A stretch of 64,000 nucleotides of DNA from positions 806,001 to 870,000 of the forward strand of contig OZ220734.1 in NCBI GenBank assembly GCA_965116945.1, written 5' to 3'. A program made the translations under genes and the position numbers. The stretch's first letter is position 1, and every line of letters starts with the position of its first letter. Below are positions 44,073-53,223 of this stretch, in pieces. The notes under the pieces were generated by a model. It was not told where the DNA came from, searched no databases, and saw only the letters and a program-made list of their open reading frames with translations. The stretch comes from Plut-88900 sp965116945. Its GTDB lineage: Bacteria; Chloroflexota; Dehalococcoidia; Plut-88900.

Positions 44073-45371
44073 TTGTCCGCCAACCAATCTAAGGCCGACG
44101 TTGTAATCATCGGTGCAGGCATCGTCGGGTGCTGCATCGCCTACTACCTCGCCAAGCGCGGCGTTAACGTCGTACTCGTAGAAAAAGGCGAGGTCGCCGG
44201 TGAGCAGTCCTCCCGGGCCTGGGGTTGGGTCCGACAGCAGGGCCGGAACCCGAGGGAGATCCCCCTCGTCATGTTTGCCAAGCAGCTCTGGACCGGCCTC
44301 TCCGACGAAATAGGCGCTGATGTCGAATGGATCGAGGGCGGCTCCCTCAAGCTCGCCTACACCGACGATGAACTCTCAGAGTTCGAGGCCTGGGCCCGCG
44401 AAGCCCGCGACCTCGGCCTCGACACTACAGTCCTCTCCAGGGAGGCCGTAAAACGCGAAGTCCCCGGCCTCAGCGGCCCCTTCCTCGGCGGCATCCTCAC
44501 CCCCGACGACGGCCAGACCGAGCCCCGTCGCGCTACCGAGGCCATAGCCAACGCCGCCAGGGAAAACGGCGTCTCCCTTCGCACTAGCCACACCGTTGAG
44601 GGCCTTGAGGTGGAAAACGGCGCAATCAAGGCCGTCGTCACCGACAATGGCCGCATCGAGACCGACAAAGTAGTCTGCGCCGCAGGGGCCTGGACCGCCA
44701 AGGTGGCCCGCATGATCGGCGTTAATGTTCCCCAGCGGGTGGTCAAGGGCACCGTGGCCTGCACCGAGCCCGCTTCCTTCGTCTCCTACTGCACTGTCAT
44801 GACCCCCGAGGTCACCTTCCGGCAGAAACAGGACGGCACCTTTTACATCTCCAACGGCACCCACTCCGACTACTACATCGACCTGGAAGCCCTCCGGGAC
44901 GTGGGCCTGTTCATGCGCAACTTCCTCCGCATCCGAAAGAGGACGAGCGTACATCTGGGCAAGGAACTCATCGACGACATTTTCCGGGTCCTCCCCGGGT
45001 CCCCCGCCCGTGCCCGCCCCTTTGCCCACACCATTGACGTAGAGCCCAAGCCCAACGCCGACTTCGTAGACCGCTCCATCCGGCACCTTCGCAGACTGCT
45101 GCCCTCCGTCGGCCGGCTCGAAGTCCAGCGCACCTGGGCCGGTCGCATAGACGCCAGCCCCGACGCCACCCCCATCCTCGGAGAGGCCCCCGGCGTGAAG
45201 GGCTTCTATGTTGCCACCGGCATGAGCGGCCACGGCATCGCCATGGGCCCGGGCGTCGGCCTCGTCATGTCCCAGCTCCTCATGGGCGAAACCCCCAGCG
45301 TCGACCTCCACCCCTTCCGTCTCTCCCGCTTCAAAGAACGAGACGCCGCAGACTGGCGCAAGACCCTTTAA
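44073..45371 (+). CDS. FAD-dependent oxidoreductase, DAO family
   Basis: 432 residues, TTG start with CAAGGAGA upstream. The FAD-binding VVIIGAGIVGCCIAYYLAKRG is at the N-terminus, and the C-terminal MSGHGIAMGPGVG closes the cofactor site. It resembles glycine/sarcosine/D-amino-acid or methylglutamate oxidases and acts on a secondary or primary amine. A further M24 hydrolase and EctC-like genes lie 1.2 kb on, so an amine derived from ectoine catabolism is a possible but unproven substrate. Confidence 0.85.
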   Translation: MSANQSKADVVIIGAGIVGCCIAYYLAKRGVNVVLVEKGEVAGEQSSRAWGWVRQQGRNPREIPLVMFAKQLWTGLSDEIGADVEWIEGGSLKLAYTDDELSEFEAWAREARDLGLDTTVLSREAVKREVPGLSGPFLGGILTPDDGQTEPRRATEAIANAARENGVSLRTSHTVEGLEVENGAIKAVVTDNGRIETDKVVCAAGAWTAKVARMIGVNVPQRVVKGTVACTEPASFVSYCTVMTPEVTFRQKQDGTFYISNGTHSDYYIDLEALRDVGLFMRNFLRIRKRTSVHLGKELIDDIFRVLPGSPARARPFAHTIDVEPKPNADFVDRSIRHLRRLLPSVGRLEVQRTWAGRIDASPDATPILGEAPGVKGFYVATGMSGHGIAMGPGVGLVMSQLLMGETPSVDLHPFRLSRFKERDAADWRKTL

Positions 45372-45378
45372 CCGCCGC

Positions 45379-45776
45379 CTACCCGATAGATGGATCACCG
45401 GCGACTGTCGCCAATGCCTGGTCGAAGGTCTTGATCTCTCGGACGCCGCGTCTGCGGGAACTTGCCAGGTGGCAAAGGTCCCGGGCTTGCAGTGCAGGGT
45501 GCCGCTCATGGAGACGCCTCGCAAGGGCCACGTCCGCCTCTTCCAACGGCCATACCTCAACTGCGGCGCTTGCTATCAGCCCCAGAGCTGCATCGAAGGT
45601 TTGCAGCCTTTCGGCGGGCAGGTACGCATGGGCCAGCTCCTGCAAGACCTCTGCTGAAGTGCAAAGCGGGGTGTTGTGCGCTGGTTGGCTTCGACGAAGA
45701 ACTCCTGGGCATTTTTACGAAGGGGGTGGGGGCGTCCCACTGCGTACATGAAAACGTTGGTGTCAACGAAGATCAC
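45379..45776 (-). pseudogene. vapC: VapC-type PIN toxin broken by a frameshift
   Basis: The N-terminal part (from 45776) reads MIFVDTNVFMYAVGRPHPLRKNAQEFFVEANQ; the C-terminal part in another frame reads TSAEVLQELAHAYLPAERL and on to RDLCHLASSRRRGV and the end at 45379. Together they make a normal PIN domain of about 132 residues. The frame changes near 45665-45685. Start overlaps the antitoxin stop. Sequencing error and true inactivation cannot be told apart here. Confidence 0.8.
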
Positions 45777-46048
45777 GTTACGGCAACTCCCTTTCCACGC
45801 GATTCGTTGATGACGGCCAGGTGTTCATCCCAGTCCGGCTCCCTCTCCGGCCCTTCCAGTGAGGCGCATGACCGGAAGAACTCCTCGACGTCCTCAGGGG
45901 TCTCGAATAGCTTCACGCGCTGGCGCGCAGCAAGGCGCTCACGGGCGGCGGCTCGGAGCCATGCACTGAGGGACATGCCCTCGCGCCTCGCTTGCTCAAC
46001 GAAACGTTCTCTATCCTCGTCTGCCATCACCAGCTGCACTCTGGCCAT
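45773..46048 (-). CDS. vapB: Ribbon-helix-helix antitoxin (VapB type)
   Basis: 91 residues from the ATG at 46048, preceded by GGGAG. MARVQLVMADEDRERFVEQARREGMSLSAWLRAAARERL is a CopG-like ribbon-helix-helix; the acidic C-terminus would cap the toxin. It overlaps the broken vapC. Confidence 0.8.
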   Translation of the reverse strand: MARVQLVMADEDRERFVEQARREGMSLSAWLRAAARERLAARQRVKLFETPEDVEEFFRSCASLEGPEREPDWDEHLAVINESRGKGVAVT

Positions 46049-46184
46049 ATCGCTCTCCCGCAAATCAAAATAAAGTGTGTAACAAAATCACACATGCTTT
46101 CGGCGCAAGTCAAGGTACCCTGCGGCTTGGCGCCATATGCAAGACGCCGCCACCCCCGAAAAGTGGGAAATCAATCCCTCCACC

Positions 46185-46345
46185 AGTACTGAACTAGAGG
46201 GACCGTATGGGCTGGGCCCATGCGGCTCCCTCTGTTCTTCTTTCCCCCTCTCCCTTAATGGCCCTAAGGGTCGAAGATGTCGTAGATGCGCCTTGGGCGT
46301 GCGCCTACGGTGTGAGAGGGGGATCAAGGGAGTGAGGGTTCCCGT
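46185..46345 (-). repeat. Composite hairpin repeat H6
   Basis: GTACTGAACT, hairpin 46196-46233 (AGAGGGACCGTATGGGC with its near complement, one bulge), TGTTCTTC, then CCCTCTCCCTTAATGGCCC and GAGGGGGATCAAGGG. The rest of the 46.05-46.53 kb gap has nothing recognisable. Confidence 0.7.
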
Positions 46346-46526
46346 GGTTGGGTAGGGAGTAGCCCCCTCCCCCTTGCCCCCACCCCACCCCTCCCGCTAT
46401 TGTAACCATCATCAATACCCACACCTCCTTCTACCCCCGCCCACAAAAGAACTGTTCCCCTTAAACAATCAGAGCCGTGCCTGAAACCCCAAAACAATCA
46501 AAATCCCTGGAATAAGGAGCCCCCAA

Positions 46527-47723
46527 ATGACAGACCTCCCCAACGAAAGGACCTTCGGCGCCGTCTTCCCCAACGAGGAGTACGACGCCCGGCGCGCCAA
46601 AGTACGTCAGCGCATGGCCGACCGCGGCATCGACGTCCTCTACGTCAGCTCCCCCCGCAACATCACTTACCTCACCGGCTTCGACATCATCTGGTTCTAC
46701 CACGCTTCTCCCACCGGCCTCGTGATCCGCGCCGACGACCCGAAGGTTCTCTTCTTCGACTCCTACCATGAGCGCATGGTCAACGACTTCTGCTACATCG
46801 ACGAGGCCGTCTTCTACGCCACCTTCCCCTTCCACCCCATGGGTCCCCAGCTCGACACCGTAATCGACACCATGAAGGACCGCGGCCTCCTCAACGGCTG
46901 CGTCGGCATCGAGAAATGGGCCTACGCCCCCTCCCCCGCCATGATGCAGGCCATGGAGGAGAAGATGTCGGGCATCGGGGCCCGGGTCGTGGACGGCTCA
47001 TGGATCGTCGACACCGTTGGCCTCACCAAGTCTCCCCTGGAGGTCGCCTGCGTCCGCAAAGCCGCCGAAATCGCCGACATCGGCATCATGGCCGGCGTGG
47101 AAGCCGCCGCACCCGGCATCACCGAGCTTGAGATCAACGGTGCTATGCAGTACGCCATGGCCAAGGCCGGTGGCGAGGAAACCGCCATCCGATGCGTCGT
47201 CAGCAAGGAGGGCTTCCGCATGCCCCATAAGCCCACCACCCGACTCCGCCTGGAGGCAGGCGAGATCATCTTCGCCGACGTATGCGGCGTCTACAACCGC
47301 TACCACGCCGACCTCTGCCGCTTCCTCTGCCTCGGCCGACCCGAGCAGAAGACCGTAGACCGCATGAAAGCCCTCGCCGAGAGCATCCCCTACGTCCAGG
47401 AAAAGGTGAAACCCGGCGACCCCCCCACCGCCATCGGCCGAGCCATCGACGAATATCTAGCCTCCATCGGCCTCACGGGAGAGGTCGACCGCGGCGGCTA
47501 CGACGTTGGCCTCTCCCTACCCCCCGACTGGGTCGGCCACACAAGAGTCGTAGGAGGTGGCTTCGTCGACGAACCCATGCAGCCGGGCTTCGTCACCAAC
47601 TACGAAATCTTCTCCCGGGGCAAAGACCCCCGCTCCGCCGGCCTCATAGACACCTTCGTCATGACCGAAACCGGCCTTGAACTCCTCTCCAGGCTCCCCT
47701 TGGAAATCCTGACCAGAAGCTAG
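46527..47723 (+). CDS. M24-family hydrolase, creatinase/ectoine-hydrolase-like
   Basis: 398 residues with the pita-bread fold. An N-terminal creatinase-like domain (1-165) is followed by the catalytic half. Asp251, Asp262, His338 and Glu360 are present (FADVCGVYNRYHADLCR, GHTRV, NYEIF), but the fifth usual metal ligand, Glu before Asp375, is Ile, so it is probably not a standard metallo-aminopeptidase. The ectoine hydrolase DoeA/EutD belongs to this family. 43 bases on begins a run of four EctC-like genes, so action on ectoine or a relative is a reasonable inference. An AAGGAGC site precedes the ATG. Confidence 0.78.
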   Translation: MTDLPNERTFGAVFPNEEYDARRAKVRQRMADRGIDVLYVSSPRNITYLTGFDIIWFYHASPTGLVIRADDPKVLFFDSYHERMVNDFCYIDEAVFYATFPFHPMGPQLDTVIDTMKDRGLLNGCVGIEKWAYAPSPAMMQAMEEKMSGIGARVVDGSWIVDTVGLTKSPLEVACVRKAAEIADIGIMAGVEAAAPGITELEINGAMQYAMAKAGGEETAIRCVVSKEGFRMPHKPTTRLRLEAGEIIFADVCGVYNRYHADLCRFLCLGRPEQKTVDRMKALAESIPYVQEKVKPGDPPTAIGRAIDEYLASIGLTGEVDRGGYDVGLSLPPDWVGHTRVVGGGFVDEPMQPGFVTNYEIFSRGKDPRSAGLIDTFVMTETGLELLSRLPLEILTRS

Positions 47724-47766
47724 CACCTGTAATAGACTACCCCCAAAACCCCAGAGGACACCCGAC

Positions 47767-48600
47767 ATGTTTGTGAGAGCCGTTGACCAACTGAAAGGCA
47801 GCGATAAGGAAGGAAAGTTGCAGGGCGGTGACCTGTGGCTCAGCGCAGTGCGGCTCGTGACCAGGAGCGACCTCGTCGGCTTCTCCCTCGCCGACGTCCG
47901 GGCCTCCGCCGGCTGGGAAATCGACACCCATTACAAGAACCACGTCGAAGCAACTTTCATCAAGTCGGGTGAACTCACGCTAACACAGCTATCAACTGGC
48001 AAGAGCTGGGATGTGGGCCCGGGGGACGTGTACGTGGTCGGGCCTCAGGACAGGCACCACGTCACGACGAAGACTGATATCCACGCGGTAACCGTCTTCA
48101 ATCCTCCCTTGGCCGGCAACGAAAAGCCCGACGCCGACGGCTCCTTCCCCCCGACCGGCGATGTGCCGTCGGCATGGGCCGGCCCCTCGGGACGTACGAT
48201 GCTCCTGAAGAGACGCACCGACGCCCGGGAAGTGGGCGTCAGCCACGGCGCCGCCAAGGCCTACCGGTATCTCACCCAGGCAGACGAGTGCGGCTTCACG
48301 ATCTCCACCCCCCGCTCCCCCGCCGGCGACGGCATCGTGCTCCACTACAAGAACCACGTCGAAGCCAACTACGTTATCGAGGGTGAGGGCACCGCCGAAG
48401 ACTTGACCACCGGCGAGAAATGGGACCTCTACCCGGGTTCCATGTACTTCGTCGGCCCGAAGGACAGGCACCAGGTCAACACCCACACCGGCTTCTACCT
48501 TCTCAGCGTCTTCAACCCGCCCCTGGTCGGTGATGAGACCCACGACTCCGACGGCGGCTACCCCTACACCGGCCCCCTCCCCGAAGCCTGGAGACCCTAA
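47767..48600 (+). CDS. Two-domain EctC-like cupin, paralogue 1
   Basis: 277 residues made of two ectoine-synthase-like domains (1-140, 141-277). Each has the EctC pattern YKNHVEA, TGKxW, GPGDVYVVGP-DRH and VFNPPL. The Fe-ligand equivalents Glu61, Tyr89 and His97 recur as Glu199, Tyr227 and His235. Domain 2 also keeps ETHD (257-260) like EctC; domain 1 has EKPD, so that histidine is lost. EctC cyclises acetyl-diaminobutyrate to ectoine. No ectA or ectB is nearby, so the true substrate is open. Good ribosome site, AGAGGACA. Confidence 0.8.
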   Translation: MFVRAVDQLKGSDKEGKLQGGDLWLSAVRLVTRSDLVGFSLADVRASAGWEIDTHYKNHVEATFIKSGELTLTQLSTGKSWDVGPGDVYVVGPQDRHHVTTKTDIHAVTVFNPPLAGNEKPDADGSFPPTGDVPSAWAGPSGRTMLLKRRTDAREVGVSHGAAKAYRYLTQADECGFTISTPRSPAGDGIVLHYKNHVEANYVIEGEGTAEDLTTGEKWDLYPGSMYFVGPKDRHQVNTHTGFYLLSVFNPPLVGDETHDSDGGYPYTGPLPEAWRP

Positions 48601-48728
48601 GTGTTCCCACAGTCATTCCGATGCCCCGCGAGGAATCTGGGGTGGTGTCCAATCCCCTCTCCCTCGACGGGTGAGGGTGATCCCGAAGCGCGGTTACGAA
48701 AACCAACTATAACCGGAGGTGACACGAC

Positions 48729-49562
48729 ATGTTCGTAAGGACCATTGACCAGCTCGCAGGTTCCGACAAAGAAGTGAAATGGCAGAACGGAGACTTGTGG
48801 CTCAAGGCCGTCCGCCTCGTCACTAAGACCGACGGTGCCGGATTCTCCCTCGCCGACGTCCGGCTCTCGGCGGGCTGGGAGATAGACTGCCACTACAAGC
48901 ACCACATAGAAGTCAGCATAGTCCTCTCCGGCAGTGCGACGCTAACCGAGCACGCCACCGGCAAAAGCTGGGAGGTGGGCCCGGGGGACGTGTACGTGGT
49001 CGGGCCGAAGGACAAGCACCACGTCTCGACGAAGACCGAGCTTCACGGCGTCACCGTCTTCAACCCCGCCCTCGTCGGCACCGAGACCCCTGATGAGGAC
49101 GGCGCCTATCCCCCCTCCGGCGAGGTCCCCCCGGCCTGGGCAGGCGAGTCTGGACGGACCATGATGGTCAAGAGACCTGAAGACGCCCAGTCAGTCGCCG
49201 TCCGGGGCACGGGCGCCACCGCCTCCCGGTATCTCACCCAGGCCGACCAATGCGGCGTCACCGTATCCATGCCCCGCTCCTCCGAGGGCCACGGCAAGGA
49301 GCTGTGGTACCAGAACCACGTTGAGGCCAACTACGTGGTCGAGGGCACGGGTTCCGTCGAGGACCTGAACACCGGCGAAAAGTGGGATCTCTCCCCCGGT
49401 TCCATGTACTTCGTCGGGCCGAAGGACCGGCACCTGATGAGCTTTGACACCGCCTTTTCCCTCATCAGCGTCTTCAACCCGCCCCTCGTCGGCAACGAGA
49501 CCCACGATGACCTCGGCGGCTATCCCCCCACCGGCCCCCTCCCCGAAGCCTGGAGACCCTGA
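48729..49562 (+). CDS. Two-domain EctC-like cupin, paralogue 2
   Basis: 277 residues, same double-domain design. Domain 1 has YKHHIEVSIV and ends TETPD (His lost); domain 2 has YQNHVEANYV, GSMYFVGPKDRH and NETHD (intact). CCGGAGGT precedes the ATG. The two domains differ consistently across paralogues, so the duplication that made the double protein came before the gene duplications. The spacer upstream holds only REP repeats. Confidence 0.8.
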   Translation: MFVRTIDQLAGSDKEVKWQNGDLWLKAVRLVTKTDGAGFSLADVRLSAGWEIDCHYKHHIEVSIVLSGSATLTEHATGKSWEVGPGDVYVVGPKDKHHVSTKTELHGVTVFNPALVGTETPDEDGAYPPSGEVPPAWAGESGRTMMVKRPEDAQSVAVRGTGATASRYLTQADQCGVTVSMPRSSEGHGKELWYQNHVEANYVVEGTGSVEDLNTGEKWDLSPGSMYFVGPKDRHLMSFDTAFSLISVFNPPLVGNETHDDLGGYPPTGPLPEAWRP

Positions 49563-49736
49563 TCTCTCTATCCCCTCTCCCTTGATGGGAGAGGGTTAGG
49601 GTGAGGGTGAAAGCATCCTTAAATGGCTGTGATCTGTGTAAACTTGACCCTAACAAAACAAGGGACTGTATTCGGCCCTTTCCTATCGCAAGGACATATT
49701 ACATAGCACCGAAACACGGAACCCGGAGGCAAGAAG

Positions 49737-50570
49737 ATGTTCGTCAGAAGACTCGATGAGCTGAACGGCACCGAAAACGAGATGATAAGGATGACCGGCG
49801 ACGGCCAGCTCCATTCCCGACGCATTATGACCAAGGCCGACGGCTGCGGATTCTCCCTCTCCGATGTGCTGGCTACCACGGGAATGTCCATCGACCTCTG
49901 GTATAAGCACCAGGTCGAGGCAAACTTGGTCATCACGGGCGAACTTGAGGTCACGGACCTCTCTAATGACGAGAAGTGGCTCCTTGGTGCTGGGGACGCC
50001 TACATGGTCGGGCCTAAGGACCGGCACCGCATCACGGCAAAGAGCGACGTCCATCTCGTCAGCGTCTTCTGTCCGCCGGTGCTCGGCAACGAGAGGCACG
50101 ACGAAGACGGCTCCTTCCCCCCGACCGGCGACATCCCGCCTGCCTGGCAAGGAGAATCGGGGCGGACCATGTTCGTCAAACGGCTGGCCGACACCCGTGT
50201 CGTGCGCATCGGCCATGACAGGGCAAACGCATACAGGTATCTGACCCAGGAAGACGGTTGCGGTTTCACCGTATCCACGCCCCGGGGCGAGGGAGGCAAG
50301 AGCATAGTTCTCTGGTACCAGAACCACGTGGAGGCCAACTACGTCCTGGAAGGCGAAGGCAGCGTGGAAGACAAGTCCACCGGCGAGAAGTGGGACCTGG
50401 CCCCCGGCACGGTGTACGTGGTCGGCCCCAGGGACCGACACCAGCTTTACTCCGAGAAGGGATTCTACCTGCTGAGCGTCTTCAACCCGCCCCTCGTCGG
50501 CGATGAGACCCACGACGACCAGGGCGGCTATCCCCCCACCGGCCCCATCCCCGAAGCCTGGAGACCCTAA
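49737..50570 (+). CDS. Two-domain EctC-like cupin, paralogue 3
   Basis: 277 residues. Domain 1 here reads YKHQVEANLV, GDAYMVGPKDRH and NERHD, so all EctC-type ligands, including the late histidine, are kept; domain 2 (YQNHVEANYV, GTVYVVGPRDRH, DETHD) is intact too. CCGGAGG precedes the ATG. Together with paralogue 4 it forms the subgroup with two complete sites. Confidence 0.8.
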   Translation: MFVRRLDELNGTENEMIRMTGDGQLHSRRIMTKADGCGFSLSDVLATTGMSIDLWYKHQVEANLVITGELEVTDLSNDEKWLLGAGDAYMVGPKDRHRITAKSDVHLVSVFCPPVLGNERHDEDGSFPPTGDIPPAWQGESGRTMFVKRLADTRVVRIGHDRANAYRYLTQEDGCGFTVSTPRGEGGKSIVLWYQNHVEANYVLEGEGSVEDKSTGEKWDLAPGTVYVVGPRDRHQLYSEKGFYLLSVFNPPLVGDETHDDQGGYPPTGPIPEAWRP

Positions 50571-50574
50571 CTGT

Positions 50575-50965
50575 CATCCCGATGCCCCGCGAGGGATCTG
50601 GGGCGGGGTCCCCTATCCGTCATTCCGGCCCCCGAGCCGGAATCCATCCTGGGGAGGGCCCGAGGCGTCCGGCCCCGGCGTTCCTCCCGTAGGGGCGACC
50701 GGCCGGTCGCCCTCCCCGCGGAGAGGCCGCACATGCTGAGGCCCTCGAAGTATGAGTGGGGGGCGGCCCACGATTGTCAATCCATCACGTCCTCCCAGAA
50801 AACTCACTCTGATCCCCCATGTCATCCCGATGCCCCGCGAGGGATCTGGGGTGGGGCTCCCTATCCGTCATTCCGGCCCCCGAGCCGGAATCCATCTTGC
50901 GGTGGGGCGGAATCCGCTCATCCTGAGCGGGGTCGAAGGGTCGAGCGGATTCCGGGAGGGGTTCC
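50575..50965. repeat. Cluster of REP-type repeats between paralogues 3 and 4
   Basis: Two CCGATGCCCCGCGAGGGATC units (50578, 50828), two CCGTCATTCCGGCCCCCGAG hairpins (50618, 50867), a GTAGGGGCGACCGGCCGGTC hairpin (50690) and CTCATCCTGAGCGGGGTCGA units. No gene; translation across it gives only an artefactual extension of paralogue 4. Confidence 0.65.
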
Positions 50966-51039
50966 CTATGGCGGACAGGTTGTATAGAGTCAGCACAATA
51001 ACAAAGCCCCCACCCGACCCCAAACCCGGAGGTACCCCC

Positions 51040-51873
51040 ATGTTCGCAAGAAAACTCCAAGACCTGGCAGGCACCGACAAACAGATGGTCCGCACCGAGG
51101 GCAAGACGAGACTGCAGTCCACCCGACTCCTCACCCAGTCCGACGGATGTGGCTTCTCCGTCTCTGACGTCCAGGTCTCCGCAGGTTCCACCGCCGAACT
51201 CTGGTACAAGAACCACGTCGAGGGCAACCTCATTATCTCAGGAGAAATGGAACTGACTGACTTGGCCAGCGGCCAGAGCTGGGAACTGGGCGCCGGCGAC
51301 CTCTACGTCGTCGGCCCGAGGGACCGGCACCGTATCACCGCGAAAACCGACCTGTACGCGGTCAGCGTTTTCAACCCCGCCACCCTTGGCAGCGAGCGCC
51401 ACGACGCGGACGGCTCCTATCCTCCCACCGGCGACATTCCCCCGGCCTGGCAGGGCGATTCGGGCCGCACCATGTTCGTCAAGCGGCTTTCGGACACCCG
51501 GGTCGTCCCCATCGGCCACGGCCGCACCAACGCCTACCGCTACCTCGTCCACGACGACGAATGCGGATTCACCATCTCCACCCCCAGGGCCCCGGGCGGC
51601 AAGAGCATCGTCCTCTGGTACCAGAACCACGTCGAGGCCAACTACATCCTGGACGGCGAGGGCGCCGTCGAAGACGTGACCACCGGCGAAAGATGGGACC
51701 TCGCACCCGGCACCCTGTACGTAGTCGGGCCCAGGGACCGCCACTTCCTCGAATCCGAAAACGGCTTGTACGTCATGAGCATCTTCAACCCCCCAATCTA
51801 CGGCCACGAGACCCACGACGAACAGGGCAGCTACCCACCCTCAGGCCCCCTCCCCGAAGCCTGGCGCTCCTGA
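51040..51873 (+). CDS. Two-domain EctC-like cupin, paralogue 4
   Basis: 277 residues from the ATG at 51040, with CCGGAGGT upstream; the frame is open further but through repeats. Domain 1: YKNHVEGNLI, GDLYVVGPRDRH, SERHD. Domain 2: YQNHVEANYI, GTLYVVGPRDRH, HETHD. Both look complete. The identical length of all four paralogues shows strong constraint on the double-domain form. Confidence 0.8.
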   Translation: MFARKLQDLAGTDKQMVRTEGKTRLQSTRLLTQSDGCGFSVSDVQVSAGSTAELWYKNHVEGNLIISGEMELTDLASGQSWELGAGDLYVVGPRDRHRITAKTDLYAVSVFNPATLGSERHDADGSYPPTGDIPPAWQGDSGRTMFVKRLSDTRVVPIGHGRTNAYRYLVHDDECGFTISTPRAPGGKSIVLWYQNHVEANYILDGEGAVEDVTTGERWDLAPGTLYVVGPRDRHFLESENGLYVMSIFNPPIYGHETHDEQGSYPPSGPLPEAWRS

Positions 51874-51894
51874 ATGTAATGTAGGCCGTCTCTC

Positions 51895-52145
51895 TCCCCC
51901 GTAGGGGCAGGTCTCGTGCCTGCCCTCCATGGCGCGGGGTCGTGGCGTCCCGTCCCCTCCTTACTCCCGTAGGGGCGACCGGCCGGTCGCCCTCCCCGGC
52001 CCGTGGCCGCTCACCCCGAGGTGACTCGAAGGGTCGAGCGGGGAGAGGCGGCCTACGCCCATCCAGTCATCCACCTCCTCCCCCAGTACCGAACTAGAGG
52101 GAGGCGCATGTGCAGTGCACACACGCCTCCCTCTGTTCTCTTCTA
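51895..52145. repeat. REP hairpins and composite repeat H7
   Basis: Two GTAGGGGC hairpins (51900-51928 and 51967-51997), a GCTCACCCCGAGG/CGAGCGGG unit, then GTACCGAACT and the hairpin 52096-52134 with an 18-bp stem holding one mismatch. The second module of the composite is truncated. Confidence 0.65.
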
Positions 52146-52164
52146 CCCCTCCTCCCTTGACAAC

Positions 52165-52265
52165 GAATTATCAGGGATTTTGCTCAGCAAAATCCCTGAT
52201 AATTCAATAAAACAGGGCGGGCGAGTGGGACTCAAATTATTTCCCGAGGTGGCCGGGAGGGGCGA
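52165..52265. repeat. Palindromic MITE-like repeat, copy 1
   Basis: A 41-base palindrome (20-bp perfect arms, GAATTATCAGGGATTTTGCT) is followed by about 60 bases (AATAAAACAGGGCGGGC, then GGGACTCAAATTATT) that recur with copy 2 at 58.88 kb. No ORF. Confidence 0.7.
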
Positions 52266-52353
52266 CCCCTTCCCGCATTGCAACCCCACCCCCCATTTGC
52301 TAAGCTTCCAACTGCCACCAACACCCCCCACATCACCTCTTTTGGAGGACGCC

Positions 52354-52992
52354 ATGCCCGTACTGCACAAGGACGAAAACATCGAAATCAGGAAAATCGT
52401 CACCGGCGACTACGTGAACAACGCCTACCTCGTCGTCTGTCCCAGGACCAACCAGAGCGTCATGATCGACGCCCCCGCCGAGCCCGAGCGCGTCCTTGAG
52501 CAGGCTAAGGACACCAACGTCCAGGCCGTCCTCTTCACCCACACCCACTTCGACCACATCGACGGCGCCCAGGCCATCAAGGACGCCCTCGGCGTGCCGT
52601 TTATCGTCCATCCCGACGACGAGGGTGAGCTTCCCTTCAAGGCCGACCAGCACCTCGAAGATGACGGCAGCTACTCCTTCGGCAACATCACCCTCAAGAC
52701 CATCCACAACCCCGGCCACACCCCCGGAGCAACTTCCCTTGTCTGGGGCAACCACCTCTTCAGCGGCGACACCCTCTTCCCCGGCGGCCCTGGCTATACC
52801 GAAAGCCCCGAGAACTTCCAGCAGCTTCTCCGCAACGTCGACAATAAGCTCATCAACCTGGGCGACGATGTCAACATCTATCCGGGCCACGGCGACGAAG
52901 GCATACTCGGCGAGACTAGGCGCCTCCACGCCGGCTTCAAGTCCCGTTCCCACCCCGACGACATCCACGGCCACGTCTCCTGGGAAGATTGA
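52354..52992 (+). CDS. Metallo-beta-lactamase-fold hydrolase
   Basis: 212 residues from the ATG at 52354 (TTTTGGAGG upstream; the longer frame runs through repeats). The zinc motif THTHFDHID is at 62-70, with later ligands in NPGHTPG, SGDTLF and YPGHGDE, as in glyoxalase II-type thioesterases. Likely a small-thioester or related hydrolase; substrate unknown. Confidence 0.88.
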   Translation: MPVLHKDENIEIRKIVTGDYVNNAYLVVCPRTNQSVMIDAPAEPERVLEQAKDTNVQAVLFTHTHFDHIDGAQAIKDALGVPFIVHPDDEGELPFKADQHLEDDGSYSFGNITLKTIHNPGHTPGATSLVWGNHLFSGDTLFPGGPGYTESPENFQQLLRNVDNKLINLGDDVNIYPGHGDEGILGETRRLHAGFKSRSHPDDIHGHVSWED

Positions 52993-52999
52993 CCCCCGT

Positions 53000-53160
53000 G
53001 CCCTCCCCTCCCCTTCATCCCGATCCCCCGCAAAAGATCTGGGGCGGCGTTCCATCCCCTCTCCCTCGATGGGAGAGGGCTAGGGAGAGGGTGATTCCAC
53101 TCCCCGGTAGAGGGGCCGCTCACCCTGAGCCCCGTCGAAGTATGAGCGGGGGGAGGTTCA
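53000..53160. repeat. REP-type repeats before the M16 peptidase
   Basis: CCCGATCCCCCGCAAAAGATC, CCCTCTCCCTCGATGGGAGAGG, and a GCTCACCCTGAGCCCCGTCG/AGTATGAGCGGGG unit, all in the orientation of the right-hand region. Confidence 0.55.
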
Positions 53161-53223
53161 CGTTAAGGAATTCGTCACACCTTACTACGAAGACAAGCCC
53201 ATAGCATCCCCGGAGAACCCTAA

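Noticed and set aside
50752..51039. N-terminal extension of the fourth EctC-like protein
   Set aside because: The extension translates REP repeats; the other three paralogues start at the equivalent of 51040, which has its own GGAGGT site.
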